DNA of 37,473 nucleotides, taken from assembly GCA_002353585.1 (NCBI GenBank), contig DEJW01000033.1:1-37473 (forward strand), written 5' to 3'. Positions within the stretch are counted from its first letter, which is position 1. Every line of letters begins with the position of its first letter. Below are positions 7,962-16,649 of this stretch, piece by piece. A model generated the notes under the pieces. The model did not search any database. It saw only the letters and a list, made by a program, of their open reading frames with translations, and was not told the origin of the DNA. The position numbers and the translations under genes were made by a program. The DNA is from Prevotellaceae bacterium UBA2738 (GTDB lineage: Bacteria > Bacteroidota > Bacteroidia > Bacteroidales > Bacteroidaceae).

Positions 7962-8372
7962 TTATTTCTTTGGCTCGCAGAGTTCGGTGAGGATGCCTGC
8001 GGTGCACTTTGGGTGAAGGAAACCTATCATCATGTTCTCTGCACCCAGGCGTGGAGCTTTGTCGATGAGACGAATCTCCTTGCCCTCACACTCAGCGAGT
8101 GCCTCAGCCACACCGTCTTCTACGGCGAAAGCTACATGGTGAACACCCTTGCCACCCTTCTCGAGCCATTTTGCAACGGCTGACTCAGGTGATGTTGGTT
8201 CAAGGAGTTCTATCTTTACCTCGCCACACTTAAGGAAGGCGGTCTTCACCTTCTGGTCGGCAACCTCTTCTACAGCATAGCATTTAAGTCCTAATACATT
8301 TTCAAAATAAGGGAGCACTGCCTCGATGCTCTCCACACCTATTCCAAGGTGGTCAATACGTGAAATCTTCAT
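7962..8372 (-). CDS. mce: methylmalonyl-CoA epimerase
   Basis: A 136-residue VOC-superfamily enzyme interconverting (R)- and (S)-methylmalonyl-CoA. It has two betaalphabetabetabeta modules. The metal ligands are visible: H8 (RIDHLGI), E55 (VKIELLEP region), H79 (GVHHVAF) and E130 (ILTELCEP). Length is normal for the family. The gene sits between the beta and alpha subunit genes of the decarboxylase. This links the (R)-product of the mutase encoded across the divergent promoter to the (S)-substrate of the decarboxylase. Confidence 0.92.
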   Translation of the reverse strand: MKISRIDHLGIGVESIEAVLPYFENVLGLKCYAVEEVADQKVKTAFLKCGEVKIELLEPTSPESAVAKWLEKGGKGVHHVAFAVEDGVAEALAECEGKEIRLIDKAPRLGAENMMIGFLHPKCTAGILTELCEPKK

Positions 8373-8409
8373 GATTTATTTTATAGTTTAGTTAGAATTA
8401 TAGTTATCT

Positions 8410-9570
8410 TTAGTTTGCCAGAAATCCTAACAAAGTACCTGCTGCCACAGCACTACCTATCACGCCTGCCACGTTTGGTCCCATAGCGTGCATGAGCAGG
8501 AAGTTATGACGGTCATATTCCAGACCCAGGTTGTTAGATATACGAGCTGCCATAGGTACGGCACTCACGCCTGCATTACCTATGAGCGGATTTATCTTGT
8601 TATCCTTAGAGAGGAAGAGGTTCATCACCTTTACGAAGAGCACACCGCTGGCTGTCGCAATAACGAAGGCGAAGGCTCCGATGGCGAATATCTTGATGGT
8701 GTTGATGGTGAGGAACTCGCTTGCCTGAGTAGAGCAACCTACGGTCAGACCCAGCAGCATCACTACGATATCGTTGAGTGATGAAGAGGCTGTCTTGGCA
8801 AGGCGGTCTGTCTTACCACTCTCCTTGAGCAGGTTGCCGAAGAACAGCATGCCCAGCAAAGGCAGGCCAGAAGGCACGATGAAGGTGGTCATCAGCAGTC
8901 CGATGATTGGGAAGAGTATCTTCTCAGTTTTAGACACCTTTCTGCCTGGCTTCATCTTGATAAGACGCTCCTTCTTGGTGGTCAGCAGTCGCATGATGAA
9001 TGGCTGTATCACTGGCACCAATGCCATATACGAGTAAGCACACACAGCCACCGCACCCATGAGGTTTGGAGCCAGTTTGCTTGACAGGAATATTGCTGTC
9101 GGACCGTCAGCGCCACCTATGATGGCGATACTTGCTGCCTGACTTGGCACGAAGCCCAGAGCCAGCGAAAACATGTAGGCTCCGAAGATGCCAAACTGTG
9201 CTGCTGCTCCTATGAGTATCAGCTTGGGGTTAGCTATTAGGGCTGAGAAGTCTGTCATAGCACCAATGCCCAGAAACACCAAAGATGGATACCATCCCTG
9301 CTTCACTCCCTGATAGAATATGTTGAGCACGGAGTTTTCCTCATACAGTCCTATTTCCAGTCCTGCATCCATCTTAAATGGTATATTGCCCACAATGATG
9401 CCTAAGCCTATCGGCACGAGCAAGAGGGGTTCGAAATCCTTCTTTATGGCGAGCCAGATAAACAGAGCTCCCACACATATCATAAGGATATTGCCCAGTT
9501 CGGTGTTGGCAAAGCCCGTATATGTTACGAACTCGTTGAAGTTGTGTGTTATAAATTCACCAATTCCCAT
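8410..9570 (-). CDS. mmdB: sodium ion-translocating decarboxylase beta subunit
   Basis: A 386-residue polytopic membrane protein of the OadB/GcdB/MmdB family, which decarboxylates carboxybiotin and exports Na+. The conserved segments IIGGADGPTAIFLSSKLAP and, near the C-terminus, NPLIGNAGVSAVPMAAR are present; the family's Na+-binding acid lies in the first (GGADGP). Length fits this family's shorter members (about 375-435). The N-terminus MGIGEFITHNF matches the start after a clear gap of 45 bp from the biotin carrier gene. Confidence 0.93.
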   Translation of the reverse strand: MGIGEFITHNFNEFVTYTGFANTELGNILMICVGALFIWLAIKKDFEPLLLVPIGLGIIVGNIPFKMDAGLEIGLYEENSVLNIFYQGVKQGWYPSLVFLGIGAMTDFSALIANPKLILIGAAAQFGIFGAYMFSLALGFVPSQAASIAIIGGADGPTAIFLSSKLAPNLMGAVAVCAYSYMALVPVIQPFIMRLLTTKKERLIKMKPGRKVSKTEKILFPIIGLLMTTFIVPSGLPLLGMLFFGNLLKESGKTDRLAKTASSSLNDIVVMLLGLTVGCSTQASEFLTINTIKIFAIGAFAFVIATASGVLFVKVMNLFLSKDNKINPLIGNAGVSAVPMAARISNNLGLEYDRHNFLLMHAMGPNVAGVIGSAVAAGTLLGFLAN

Positions 9571-9615
9571 TAGTATTCTCCTTTTCTATTTTTGTATCTT
9601 CCCTACTCTCTCGTG

Positions 9616-10065
9616 TTATGCTATGGTAACGAGCACGCTGCCTTCCATCACGGTGTCGCCCACATTAACCATCACACTGGTAACGGTACCTGAGTTTTCA
9701 GCCTCGATGTTGTTCTGCATCTTCATAGCCTCGAGCACCACTACGGTGTCGCCTGCTGCTACGGCGTCGCCCACCTTCACTGGTATGGCTGTTATGCTAC
9801 CTGGCAGTGGTGCGAGCACCTTAGTGCCATCGCCTGCCTTCACGGCTGCTGGTGCAGGCTGCTTAGCTGGTGCTTCGCCTGTCACTGGCGCTGCTACAGG
9901 TTTCTTAACTACTGGTTTGGGCACCTGCTTACCCATTGATATAGGGGTCTTCAGTTCTACGTCAAACTTTATTCCGTTAACTGTCACTTTTGCCTGGGTG
10001 CCTTCTACCTCTTCTATCTCTACGTCGTAGTCCACACCCTGTATTGTATATTGGAACTTTTCCAT
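9616..10065 (-). CDS. mmdC: biotin carboxyl carrier subunit of the decarboxylase
   Basis: A 149-residue protein with the biotinyl domain at the C-terminus. The biotin attachment motif LEAMKMQN places the modified lysine at K115. The N-terminal ~40 residues form a short beta domain. They are joined to the biotinyl domain by a flexible Pro/Ala/Lys-rich linker (about residues 48-78), as in carriers that shuttle between a soluble transferase and a membrane decarboxylase. It lies 17 bp after the OadG-type gene. Confidence 0.92.
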   Translation of the reverse strand: MEKFQYTIQGVDYDVEIEEVEGTQAKVTVNGIKFDVELKTPISMGKQVPKPVVKKPVAAPVTGEAPAKQPAPAAVKAGDGTKVLAPLPGSITAIPVKVGDAVAAGDTVVVLEAMKMQNNIEAENSGTVTSVMVNVGDTVMEGSVLVTIA

Positions 10066-10082
10066 TTCTCTTGTTTTGTTAA

Positions 10083-10577
10083 TTATTTATGTGAAAATCT
10101 TGCGTTCATGTCATTATTGAAGGTGTTATGCGCTCCCCACGCTGAGGTTCGCGGCTTGATAGTCAGCACTCCGCTCTCCACATCGTGCACATCCTCCAGA
10201 TACTGCTTCAGCGCCATTGCTATCACTGCTACATACACCTCTTTGTCTATACCCTTGAGCTCTACGCCCTCCTGCAAGATGTTTGATGTCATGTGGCGCA
10301 CCTTGTTCAGCTTCTTGGCTGTCTTAACAACTGGTTTCACTGGTGTTGTTGTGACTATGCGACTTCTGCGGTCAGCCACCCATCCGAAGACGAGGAAGAA
10401 CACATACAGTAGTGCCAGACACAGAAACACGATACCCATGCACAGCGCCGTCAGTCCGAAACCGTGAGGGTCCACCTCTTTCAGTCGCTCTGAGGCTGCT
10501 GTCTCCTCCTGTGCTATGGCTATGGTAGCCACAGTCATCAGGGTCGTCATTAGTAATATGATTCTCTTTGTTTTCAT
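10083..10577 (-). CDS. OadG-type small subunit of the sodium-pump decarboxylase
   Basis: A 164-residue protein with a signal-like N-terminus (MKTKRIILLMTTLMTVATIAIAQ), then a single transmembrane helix (about residues 43-66, GLTALCMGIVFLCLALLYVFF) and a cytoplasmic tail. The helix with its G-M-x-V-F-x-x-L pattern is typical of OadG/MmdD subunits that anchor the complex. The C-terminal part (YVAVIAMALKQYL...SAWGAHNTFNN) resembles the Bacteroidota version of this subunit. The position next to the biotin carrier gene supports the assignment. Confidence 0.82.
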   Translation of the reverse strand: MKTKRIILLMTTLMTVATIAIAQEETAASERLKEVDPHGFGLTALCMGIVFLCLALLYVFFLVFGWVADRRSRIVTTTPVKPVVKTAKKLNKVRHMTSNILQEGVELKGIDKEVYVAVIAMALKQYLEDVHDVESGVLTIKPRTSAWGAHNTFNNDMNARFSHK

Positions 10578-10609
10578 TTATTTTGGTTTTGTCTATATCG
10601 TCGTATTTT

Positions 10610-12298
10610 TTATGAACAGAACAGCAACACTATCAGCTGTGCCGTAAAGATTCTCAGGAACATGCTCAGCGGATATACCGTAGAATAGCCTATCGACGGA
10701 GCATCCTTCGAGCAACTGGCATTAGCGAAGGCAAGTGCTGGGGGATCTGTAGTAGCACCTGCCAGCAGTCCCATGATGGTGAAATAATTGAAGTGGTATT
10801 TTTTTCTTGCCACTATACCTACTATAAGTATAGGCAACACGGTTATCATAAATCCTGTCAACACATATAGCAGACCATCGCCGTTCACCACCGTATCCAC
10901 GAAGTTGGCTCCTGCCTTCACTCCCACGCTGGCAAGGAACAGTACCAGTCCTATCTCTCTCAGCATCAGGTTGGCTGAGGTGGTGGTGTATGTCACCAGG
11001 TGTATCTTATATCCGTATCTGCCTATCAGTATTGCCACTATCAGCGGACCGCCTGCCAAACCGAGTTTCAGCGGCACTGGTATCTCTGGGAAAGTGAATG
11101 GTATGCTACCCAGTATCAAACCTAAGATTATGCCCACGAATATGGTGGCTATGTTAGGATTATCGAGTCGCTTCACTGCATTGCCCAACACAGACGATAC
11201 ACGGTTGACCGACACTTGGTCGCCTACCACCATCACTCTGTCGCCCACCTGCAGAGGCAGGTCCTGACGGGCAAATATCTCCATTCCCTGACGGGTTACA
11301 CGTGTGAGGTTCACACCATAAACGCTGGCGAAATGCAGTTTGGCTGGTGTCTTGCCGTTTATCTCTGGTTTGGTAATTACTATTCTGCGGCTCACAAGTT
11401 GTTTCTGTTTCTCTTGCTCAGCAAACTCAGGTACTATCGTTTCCTTGCCTATGAACGCCTGCACAGCATCCTTATCTGCTTCTGAACATACTATAAACAC
11501 CTTATCGCCCAGTTCCAGTGTGGTTGAGCTCTTAGGGAATATCAGTTCTCCGTTACGCAATATTCGCGAACATACATAGTCTCTTCTCATAAAGTCGTGC
11601 AACTCCAGTATGGTGTGTCCTGCAACAAACTGGTTTTGCACTATCAGGTGCATCAAATAAGGCACCTGTGTAAGATCGTTGTCATGGCTCTCCAGCTCTT
11701 TCTCTTCCTCGCTTATCTTCACTCCACAAATATACCTCACGGCTATCGTTGCCACTATTATACCCACCACGCCGAGTGGATAGGCACAGGCATAACCGTT
11801 AGCTATGGCTGGAGTACTACTGCCCATGATTGACATCAGAGCCTCTTGTGCTGCACCCAGTCCGGGGGTGTTGGTAACTGCACCATACAGTGTACCTATC
11901 ATCATAGGCAGGTTCTCTGGATTAGTGGTATCAAAGAAGGCATAGTAACATCCAAACATCACCAAGATGTTAAGCAGTATCAGCGACACGGCAAGCATAT
12001 TCAGCTTCAGTCCACCCTCCTTAAACGACGAGAAGAAGCCTGGTCCCACCTGTAAGCCTATCATAAAGACAAATAGTATCAGTCCGAAATCCTGCACGAA
12101 TGACAGCGTTGACAGAGGTGCGGTAAATCCAAGGTGTCCAGCCAGAATGCCTGCAAACAATACGAAGGTCACTCCAAGCGATATTCCACCCACCTTCAGC
12201 TTGCCCAGATACACGCCTGTGGCTATCACTACAGCATACAGCATGGCAATGTGAGCCATACTCTCGTTATCCACAAAAAGGTTAATAAGCCAATCCAT
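10610..12298 (-). CDS. AspT/YidE-type putative transporter with two TrkA-C domains
   Basis: A 562-residue membrane protein with the duplicated aspartate:alanine-exchanger fold. Helices occupy about residues 10-180 and 380-560, with two TrkA-C-like regulatory domains between them (about 205-285 and 295-370). The repeat signatures GTLYGAVTNTPGLGAAQEAL and GLLAGATTDPPALAFANA are clear. Family members exchange or export amino acids and dicarboxylates; SucE of Corynebacterium exports succinate. It is first in the operon with the methylmalonyl-CoA decarboxylase, so a dicarboxylate (succinate) exchanger is a reasonable inference. The substrate is not proven by sequence. Confidence 0.82.
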   Translation of the reverse strand: MDWLINLFVDNESMAHIAMLYAVVIATGVYLGKLKVGGISLGVTFVLFAGILAGHLGFTAPLSTLSFVQDFGLILFVFMIGLQVGPGFFSSFKEGGLKLNMLAVSLILLNILVMFGCYYAFFDTTNPENLPMMIGTLYGAVTNTPGLGAAQEALMSIMGSSTPAIANGYACAYPLGVVGIIVATIAVRYICGVKISEEEKELESHDNDLTQVPYLMHLIVQNQFVAGHTILELHDFMRRDYVCSRILRNGELIFPKSSTTLELGDKVFIVCSEADKDAVQAFIGKETIVPEFAEQEKQKQLVSRRIVITKPEINGKTPAKLHFASVYGVNLTRVTRQGMEIFARQDLPLQVGDRVMVVGDQVSVNRVSSVLGNAVKRLDNPNIATIFVGIILGLILGSIPFTFPEIPVPLKLGLAGGPLIVAILIGRYGYKIHLVTYTTTSANLMLREIGLVLFLASVGVKAGANFVDTVVNGDGLLYVLTGFMITVLPILIVGIVARKKYHFNYFTIMGLLAGATTDPPALAFANASCSKDAPSIGYSTVYPLSMFLRIFTAQLIVLLFCS

Positions 12299-12329
12299 TT
12301 TTTTGAGTGAGCATTTTTATTTCGAAGCG

Positions 12330-12359
12330 CAAAGTTACAAAATTTTTTTCATTCACCAA
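12330..12359 (-). promoter_or_regulatory. promoter of the transporter-decarboxylase operon
   Basis: On the minus strand TTG (12359-12357) and TAACTTTG (12337-12330) are separated by exactly 19 bp. The start codon of the transporter lies about 30 bp downstream. Confidence 0.7.
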
Positions 12360-12409
12360 CCCTTTCTTCTTTTTATTTTAATAAGGTATATGAAAATATC
12401 TTAAATTCG

Positions 12410-12440
12410 TTTGCCGTCTTCCCCTTTTTTATTAACTTTG
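12410..12440 (+). promoter_or_regulatory. promoter of mutAB
   Basis: TTTG (12410-12413) and TAACTTTG (12433-12440) are spaced by 19 bp. The -7 octamer is identical to that of the divergent operon promoter 90 bp away, so both halves of the pathway may be co-regulated. I see no cobalamin riboswitch in the 195-bp divergent region. Confidence 0.7.
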
Positions 12441-12493
12441 TGCGTTGTAAAAATTAGGACTAATTATTTTATCAAAGGAAAATACAAAAAATT

Positions 12494-14350
12494 ATGAGTA
12501 ACACCAAGGAGAAACTCTTCACCGAGTTTCAGGCGCCCACCACTCAGGAATGGCTCGACAAGATCGAGGTTGACCTGAAGGGTGCTGACTTTCAGAAACG
12601 CTTGGTATGGCGTACGCCAGAGGGCTTCAACGTGCAGCCTTTCTACCGTAAGGAGGATGTCGATAAACTTGACACTCCTAACGCTCTGCCAGGCGAGTTC
12701 CCTTTTGTTCGTGGCAACAAGAAGGACGACAACACATGGTACATCCGTCAGGAAATCACTGCCGACGATGCCAAGGCTGCCAACGCTAAGGCACTCGACA
12801 TTCTCAACAAGGGCATCGACTCTCTCTCTTTCCGCATCGCAGGAAAGAATGTCAGCAAGCAGTTTGTTGAGCAGTTGCTCAACGGCATCTATTGCGACAT
12901 CGTCGAGGTAAATTTCTCTACCTGCAAGCGTCACAGCGTGGAACTGGCACAGATTCTCGTTGACTATTTCAAGGAGAAGGGCTACGACCCTGAGAAGATT
13001 GTGGGTTCTATCGACTGGGACCCGATGGAGAAGATTGTCATCAAGGGCAAGGATGTGGAAGCTATCCTCCAGTTTGGTCCTCAGTTGGTTGAGACTCTCA
13101 AGGACTACCCTCACTTCCGCTGCATAGCAGTCAATGCTGTTTCGCTCAACAATTCAGGCGCTTACATCGTGCAGGAACTGGGTTATGCCCTCGCTTGGGG
13201 CAACGAATACATGCAGCAGCTTGTTAATGCTGGCATTGACCCTACCCTCGCTGCCAGGAAGATTAAATTTAATATGGGCATCTCTGAGAACTACTTCATG
13301 GAGATTGCCAAGTTCCGTGCTGCACGTCTGTTGTGGGCACAGATAGTGAAGCAGTACGAGCCTAAGTGCGACTGCGCCTGTCAGATGTGTGTCAATGCTG
13401 TTACCTCTGAGTACAACATGACCATTTTTGATGCTCATGTCAACCTGTTGCGCTCTCAGACCGAGACTATGTCTGCTGCTTTGGGTGGTGTGCACTCTAT
13501 CGTGGTAACACCATTCGACGAGGCTTACGAGACGCCTAACGACTTCTCTGAGCGCATAGCACGCAACCAGCAGCTCTTGCTCAAAGAAGAGTGTCACTTC
13601 AACACCGTTGTTGACCCAGGTGCAGGTTCTTATTACATCGAGCAACTCACCTCTTCTCTTGCCACCGAGGCATGGAAGATATTCCTCCGCGTGGAGGACG
13701 AAGGCGGATTCCTTGCTGCCATCAAGGCTGGCACCGTGCAGGACGACATCAACGCTACCAATGACAAGCGTCACACTCTTGCTGCACAACGTCGTGAGTT
13801 CATCCTTGGTACGAACCAGTTCCCTAACTTCACGGAGACCTCTGACGGCAAACAGCCTAAGCAGCATTGCTGCGGATGTGGTCATCAGGAAGCTACGGCT
13901 TATAAGACTATTAACGCTACTCGTTTGGCAGCAGACTTCGAGGCTCTGCGCCTCACTACCGAGAAGGCTTCTAAGCAGCCTGTGGCATTTATGCTCACCA
14001 TCGGCAACCTCGTGTGGCGTCAGGCTCGTGCACAGTTCTCTACCAACTTCCTTGCCTGCGCAGGTTATAAGGTTATAGACAACCTCGGTTTCGCTACCGT
14101 TGAAGAGGGTATTGACGAGGCACTCAAGGCTGGTGCCGACATCGTGGTTATCTGTTCTTCTGATGATGAGTATGCTGAGTATGCTCCTGCTGCCTTTAAG
14201 TATCTTAACGGCAGAGCTATGTTCGTGGTGGCTGGTGCACCAGCCTGTGCCGACGACCTCAGGCAGGCAGGCATAGAGCACTTCATCCACGTAAAGGTGA
14301 ACCAGCTCGAGACTCTTAGATTGTTTAACGAAAAATTAGGTATCAAGTAA
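12494..14350 (+). CDS. mutA: methylmalonyl-CoA mutase small (beta) subunit
   Basis: A 618-residue subunit of the heterodimeric B12-dependent mutase that converts succinyl-CoA to (R)-methylmalonyl-CoA. The N-terminal TIM-barrel region carries family segments such as NFSERIARNQQ-like FSERIARNQQLLLKEE and DPGAGSYYIEQLT. The C-terminal ~130 residues keep the B12-binding fold (NLGFATVEEGIDEALKAGAD) but lack the DxHxxG cobalamin ligand motif, as expected for the non-catalytic subunit. A Cys-rich insert (KQHCCGCGH, about residues 455-465) and CDCACQMC near residue 295 are unusual and could bind metal. The start follows a strong promoter; mutB begins 5 bp after the stop. Confidence 0.93.
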   Translation: MSNTKEKLFTEFQAPTTQEWLDKIEVDLKGADFQKRLVWRTPEGFNVQPFYRKEDVDKLDTPNALPGEFPFVRGNKKDDNTWYIRQEITADDAKAANAKALDILNKGIDSLSFRIAGKNVSKQFVEQLLNGIYCDIVEVNFSTCKRHSVELAQILVDYFKEKGYDPEKIVGSIDWDPMEKIVIKGKDVEAILQFGPQLVETLKDYPHFRCIAVNAVSLNNSGAYIVQELGYALAWGNEYMQQLVNAGIDPTLAARKIKFNMGISENYFMEIAKFRAARLLWAQIVKQYEPKCDCACQMCVNAVTSEYNMTIFDAHVNLLRSQTETMSAALGGVHSIVVTPFDEAYETPNDFSERIARNQQLLLKEECHFNTVVDPGAGSYYIEQLTSSLATEAWKIFLRVEDEGGFLAAIKAGTVQDDINATNDKRHTLAAQRREFILGTNQFPNFTETSDGKQPKQHCCGCGHQEATAYKTINATRLAADFEALRLTTEKASKQPVAFMLTIGNLVWRQARAQFSTNFLACAGYKVIDNLGFATVEEGIDEALKAGADIVVICSSDDEYAEYAPAAFKYLNGRAMFVVAGAPACADDLRQAGIEHFIHVKVNQLETLRLFNEKLGIK

Positions 14351-14355
14351 ACTCT

Positions 14356-16503
14356 ATGGCAAGAAAAGATTTCAAAAACGTAAACATCTTCTCTGGCATG
14401 GAGAAGAAAGACGGTGCCGCATGGCAGCGTGACAACGACATACAGTATGTATGGAAGACACCTGAGCATATTCAGGTTAAGTCAGCCTACACCCGTGAAG
14501 ACCTTGAGGGTATGGAGCATCTCGACTTCGTAGCAGGCATACCGCCTTATCTGCGTGGTCCTTACTCCATGATGTACCCTTTCCGTCCTTGGACCATCCG
14601 TCAGTATGCAGGATTCTCTACGGCTGAGGAGTCTAACGCCTTCTATCGCCGCAACCTCGCCTCTGGTCAGAAAGGTCTCTCTGTAGCATTCGACCTCCCT
14701 ACCCACCGTGGTTACGACCCTGACAACCTGCGAGTAGTGGGCGATGTGGGTAAGGCTGGTGTATCTATCTGTTCGGTCGAGAACATGAAAGTGCTCTTCG
14801 ATGGCATACCTCTTAATAAGATGTCTGTTTCTATGACTATGAACGGTGCCGTACTGCCTATCATGGCGTTCTACATCGTGGCAGGTTTGGAGCAGGGAGC
14901 GAAACTCGAAGAGATGGCTGGTACCATTCAGAATGATATCCTAAAGGAGTTTATGGTGCGTAACACCTATATTTACCCACCAGCATTCTCTATGAAGATT
15001 ATAGCCGACATCTTCGAATACACATCACAGAAGATGCCTAAGTTCAACTCCATCTCCATCTCAGGCTACCACATGCAGGAGGCTGGTGCTACGGCTGACA
15101 TCGAGCTCGCCTACACACTCGCCGACGGTCTGGAGTATCTGCGTGCCGGTGTCAATGCAGGCATAGACATCGATGCCTTCGCTCCACGTCTGTCTTTCTT
15201 CTGGGCTATAGGCACCAACCACTTCATGGAGATTGCCAAGATGCGTGCCGGCCGTCTGTTGTGGGCTAAGATTGTCAAGAGCTTCGGAGCAAAGAATCCT
15301 AAGTCTATGGCACTGCGTACCCACTCGCAAACCTCTGGATGGTCGCTCACTGAGCAAGATCCGTTCAACAACGTAGGACGTACCGCTATCGAGGCTATGG
15401 CAGCGGTATTGGGTCACACCCAGTCGCTCCACACAAACTCACTCGACGAGGCTATCGCCCTGCCAACCGACTTCTCCGCACGTATCGCACGTAACACCCA
15501 AATCTATATTCAGAATGAGACTAAGGTGTGCAAAGAGATCGACCCATGGGCAGGTTCTTACTATGTGGAGTATCTCACCAACGAACTCGTACATAAGGCG
15601 TGGGCACTCATTCAGGAGATTGAGGAACTCGGAGGTATGGCTAAGGCAATCGAGACAGGTGTGCCTAAGATGCGCATCGAAGAGGCTGCAGCACGCACCC
15701 AGGCGCGTATCGACTCTGGCCAGCAGACTATCGTGGGTACTAATAAGTATCGTCTTGATCATGAAGACCCAATCGATATTCTCGAGGTAGATAACACTAC
15801 AGTGCGCAAACAGCAGGAAGAGAACCTGCGCCAACTCAAGGCTAACCGTGACGAGGCAAAGGTTAAGGCCACCCTCGATGCCCTTACCAAGGTGGTTGAG
15901 ACGGGCGAAGGCAACCTGCTCGCTGCAGCCGTAGAGTGTGCAAAGGTACGTTGTACCCTCGGCGAGATTAGTGATGCCTGCGAGAAAGTCGTAGGACGTT
16001 ATAAAGCAGTAATTAGAACAATTTCAGGCGTGTATAAGTCAGAAGCAAACAACGATAAGGAATTCGAGCGCGCGTGTGAACTCACACAGCAGTTCGCCGA
16101 CAAGTATGGTCGTCGTCCACGCATCTTCATCGCCAAGATGGGACAGGATGGTCACGACCGCGGTGCTAAGGTAGTGGCAACAGGCTATGCAGACTGCGGC
16201 TACGACGTGGATATGGGACCATTGTTCCAAACCCCAGCCGAGGCAGCACGTGAAGCAGTAGAGAACGATGTCAACATCATCGGAGTATCATCACTCGCAG
16301 CAGGTCATAAGACCCTCATCCCACAGCTATTTGAAGAACTCAAGAAACTCGGACGAGAGGATATAATGGTTATCGCTGGTGGTGTAATCCCTGCTCAGGA
16401 CTACGACTTCCTCTATCAGGCAGGCGTAGCTGCGATCTTCGGTCCTGGCACTCCTGTGGCAAAATCAGCCATCGAGATGATGGAGATACTTCTCGATTCT
16501 TAG
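14356..16503 (+). CDS. mutB: methylmalonyl-CoA mutase large (alpha) subunit
   Basis: A 715-residue catalytic subunit. The TIM barrel includes RPWTIRQYAGFSTAEESNAFYR, which contacts CoA, and FDLPTHRGYDPD. The C-terminal B12 domain has the cobalamin lower-ligand motif GQDGHDRGAKV (H within DGHDRG) and the GG motif near AGGVIPAQD. Length matches bacterial large subunits. It is co-transcribed with mutA, from which it is separated by 5 bp, and ends 60 bp before a terminator hairpin. With the epimerase and decarboxylase encoded leftward it completes the succinate-to-propionate route. Confidence 0.97.
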   Translation: MARKDFKNVNIFSGMEKKDGAAWQRDNDIQYVWKTPEHIQVKSAYTREDLEGMEHLDFVAGIPPYLRGPYSMMYPFRPWTIRQYAGFSTAEESNAFYRRNLASGQKGLSVAFDLPTHRGYDPDNLRVVGDVGKAGVSICSVENMKVLFDGIPLNKMSVSMTMNGAVLPIMAFYIVAGLEQGAKLEEMAGTIQNDILKEFMVRNTYIYPPAFSMKIIADIFEYTSQKMPKFNSISISGYHMQEAGATADIELAYTLADGLEYLRAGVNAGIDIDAFAPRLSFFWAIGTNHFMEIAKMRAGRLLWAKIVKSFGAKNPKSMALRTHSQTSGWSLTEQDPFNNVGRTAIEAMAAVLGHTQSLHTNSLDEAIALPTDFSARIARNTQIYIQNETKVCKEIDPWAGSYYVEYLTNELVHKAWALIQEIEELGGMAKAIETGVPKMRIEEAAARTQARIDSGQQTIVGTNKYRLDHEDPIDILEVDNTTVRKQQEENLRQLKANRDEAKVKATLDALTKVVETGEGNLLAAAVECAKVRCTLGEISDACEKVVGRYKAVIRTISGVYKSEANNDKEFERACELTQQFADKYGRRPRIFIAKMGQDGHDRGAKVVATGYADCGYDVDMGPLFQTPAEAAREAVENDVNIIGVSSLAAGHKTLIPQLFEELKKLGREDIMVIAGGVIPAQDYDFLYQAGVAAIFGPGTPVAKSAIEMMEILLDS

Positions 16504-16562
16504 AAAGTTTCAACACTGCTTGTTTCATAGCAGTATGATTGTTTCATAGTATTAGGTTTTTG

Positions 16563-16597
16563 AGCGCTGGGCTGTGAAGCCTAGCGCTTGCTTTTTG
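16563..16597 (+). terminator. intrinsic terminator of mutAB
   Basis: AGCGCTGGGC and GCCTAGCGCT (16563-16588) pair over ten positions with one G-T pair and a 6-nt loop, followed by TGCTTTTTG. It ends mutAB. A second hairpin, CTTTCAGC/GCTGAAAG (16621-16645), lies just past the rel stop codon but has no T-run on the minus strand. Confidence 0.75.
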
Positions 16598-16649
16598 TCC
16601 CTTATGTGAATTTATGATTTCTTTCAGCGATACAGGTGCTGAAAGATTG

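Noticed and set aside
9420..9440. GGTTCGAAATCC as a possible tRNA T-arm
   Set aside because: It lies inside mmdB and no acceptor or anticodon arm can be paired around it. No tRNA or rRNA gene was found in the window.
9320..10030. 236-codon plus-strand frame across mmdB and mmdC
   Set aside because: It spans the gap between two genes on the other strand, with no promoter or motif of its own.
12299..12493. Cobalamin riboswitch in front of the B12-dependent mutase
   Set aside because: The divergent region is only 195 bp, carries two promoters, and shows no B12-box-like sequence or long folded leader that I can recognise.
13154..14290. Long minus-strand open frame (378 codons) opposite mutA
   Set aside because: It lies wholly inside mutA, shows no family motif, and follows the third-position codon bias of the gene on the other strand.
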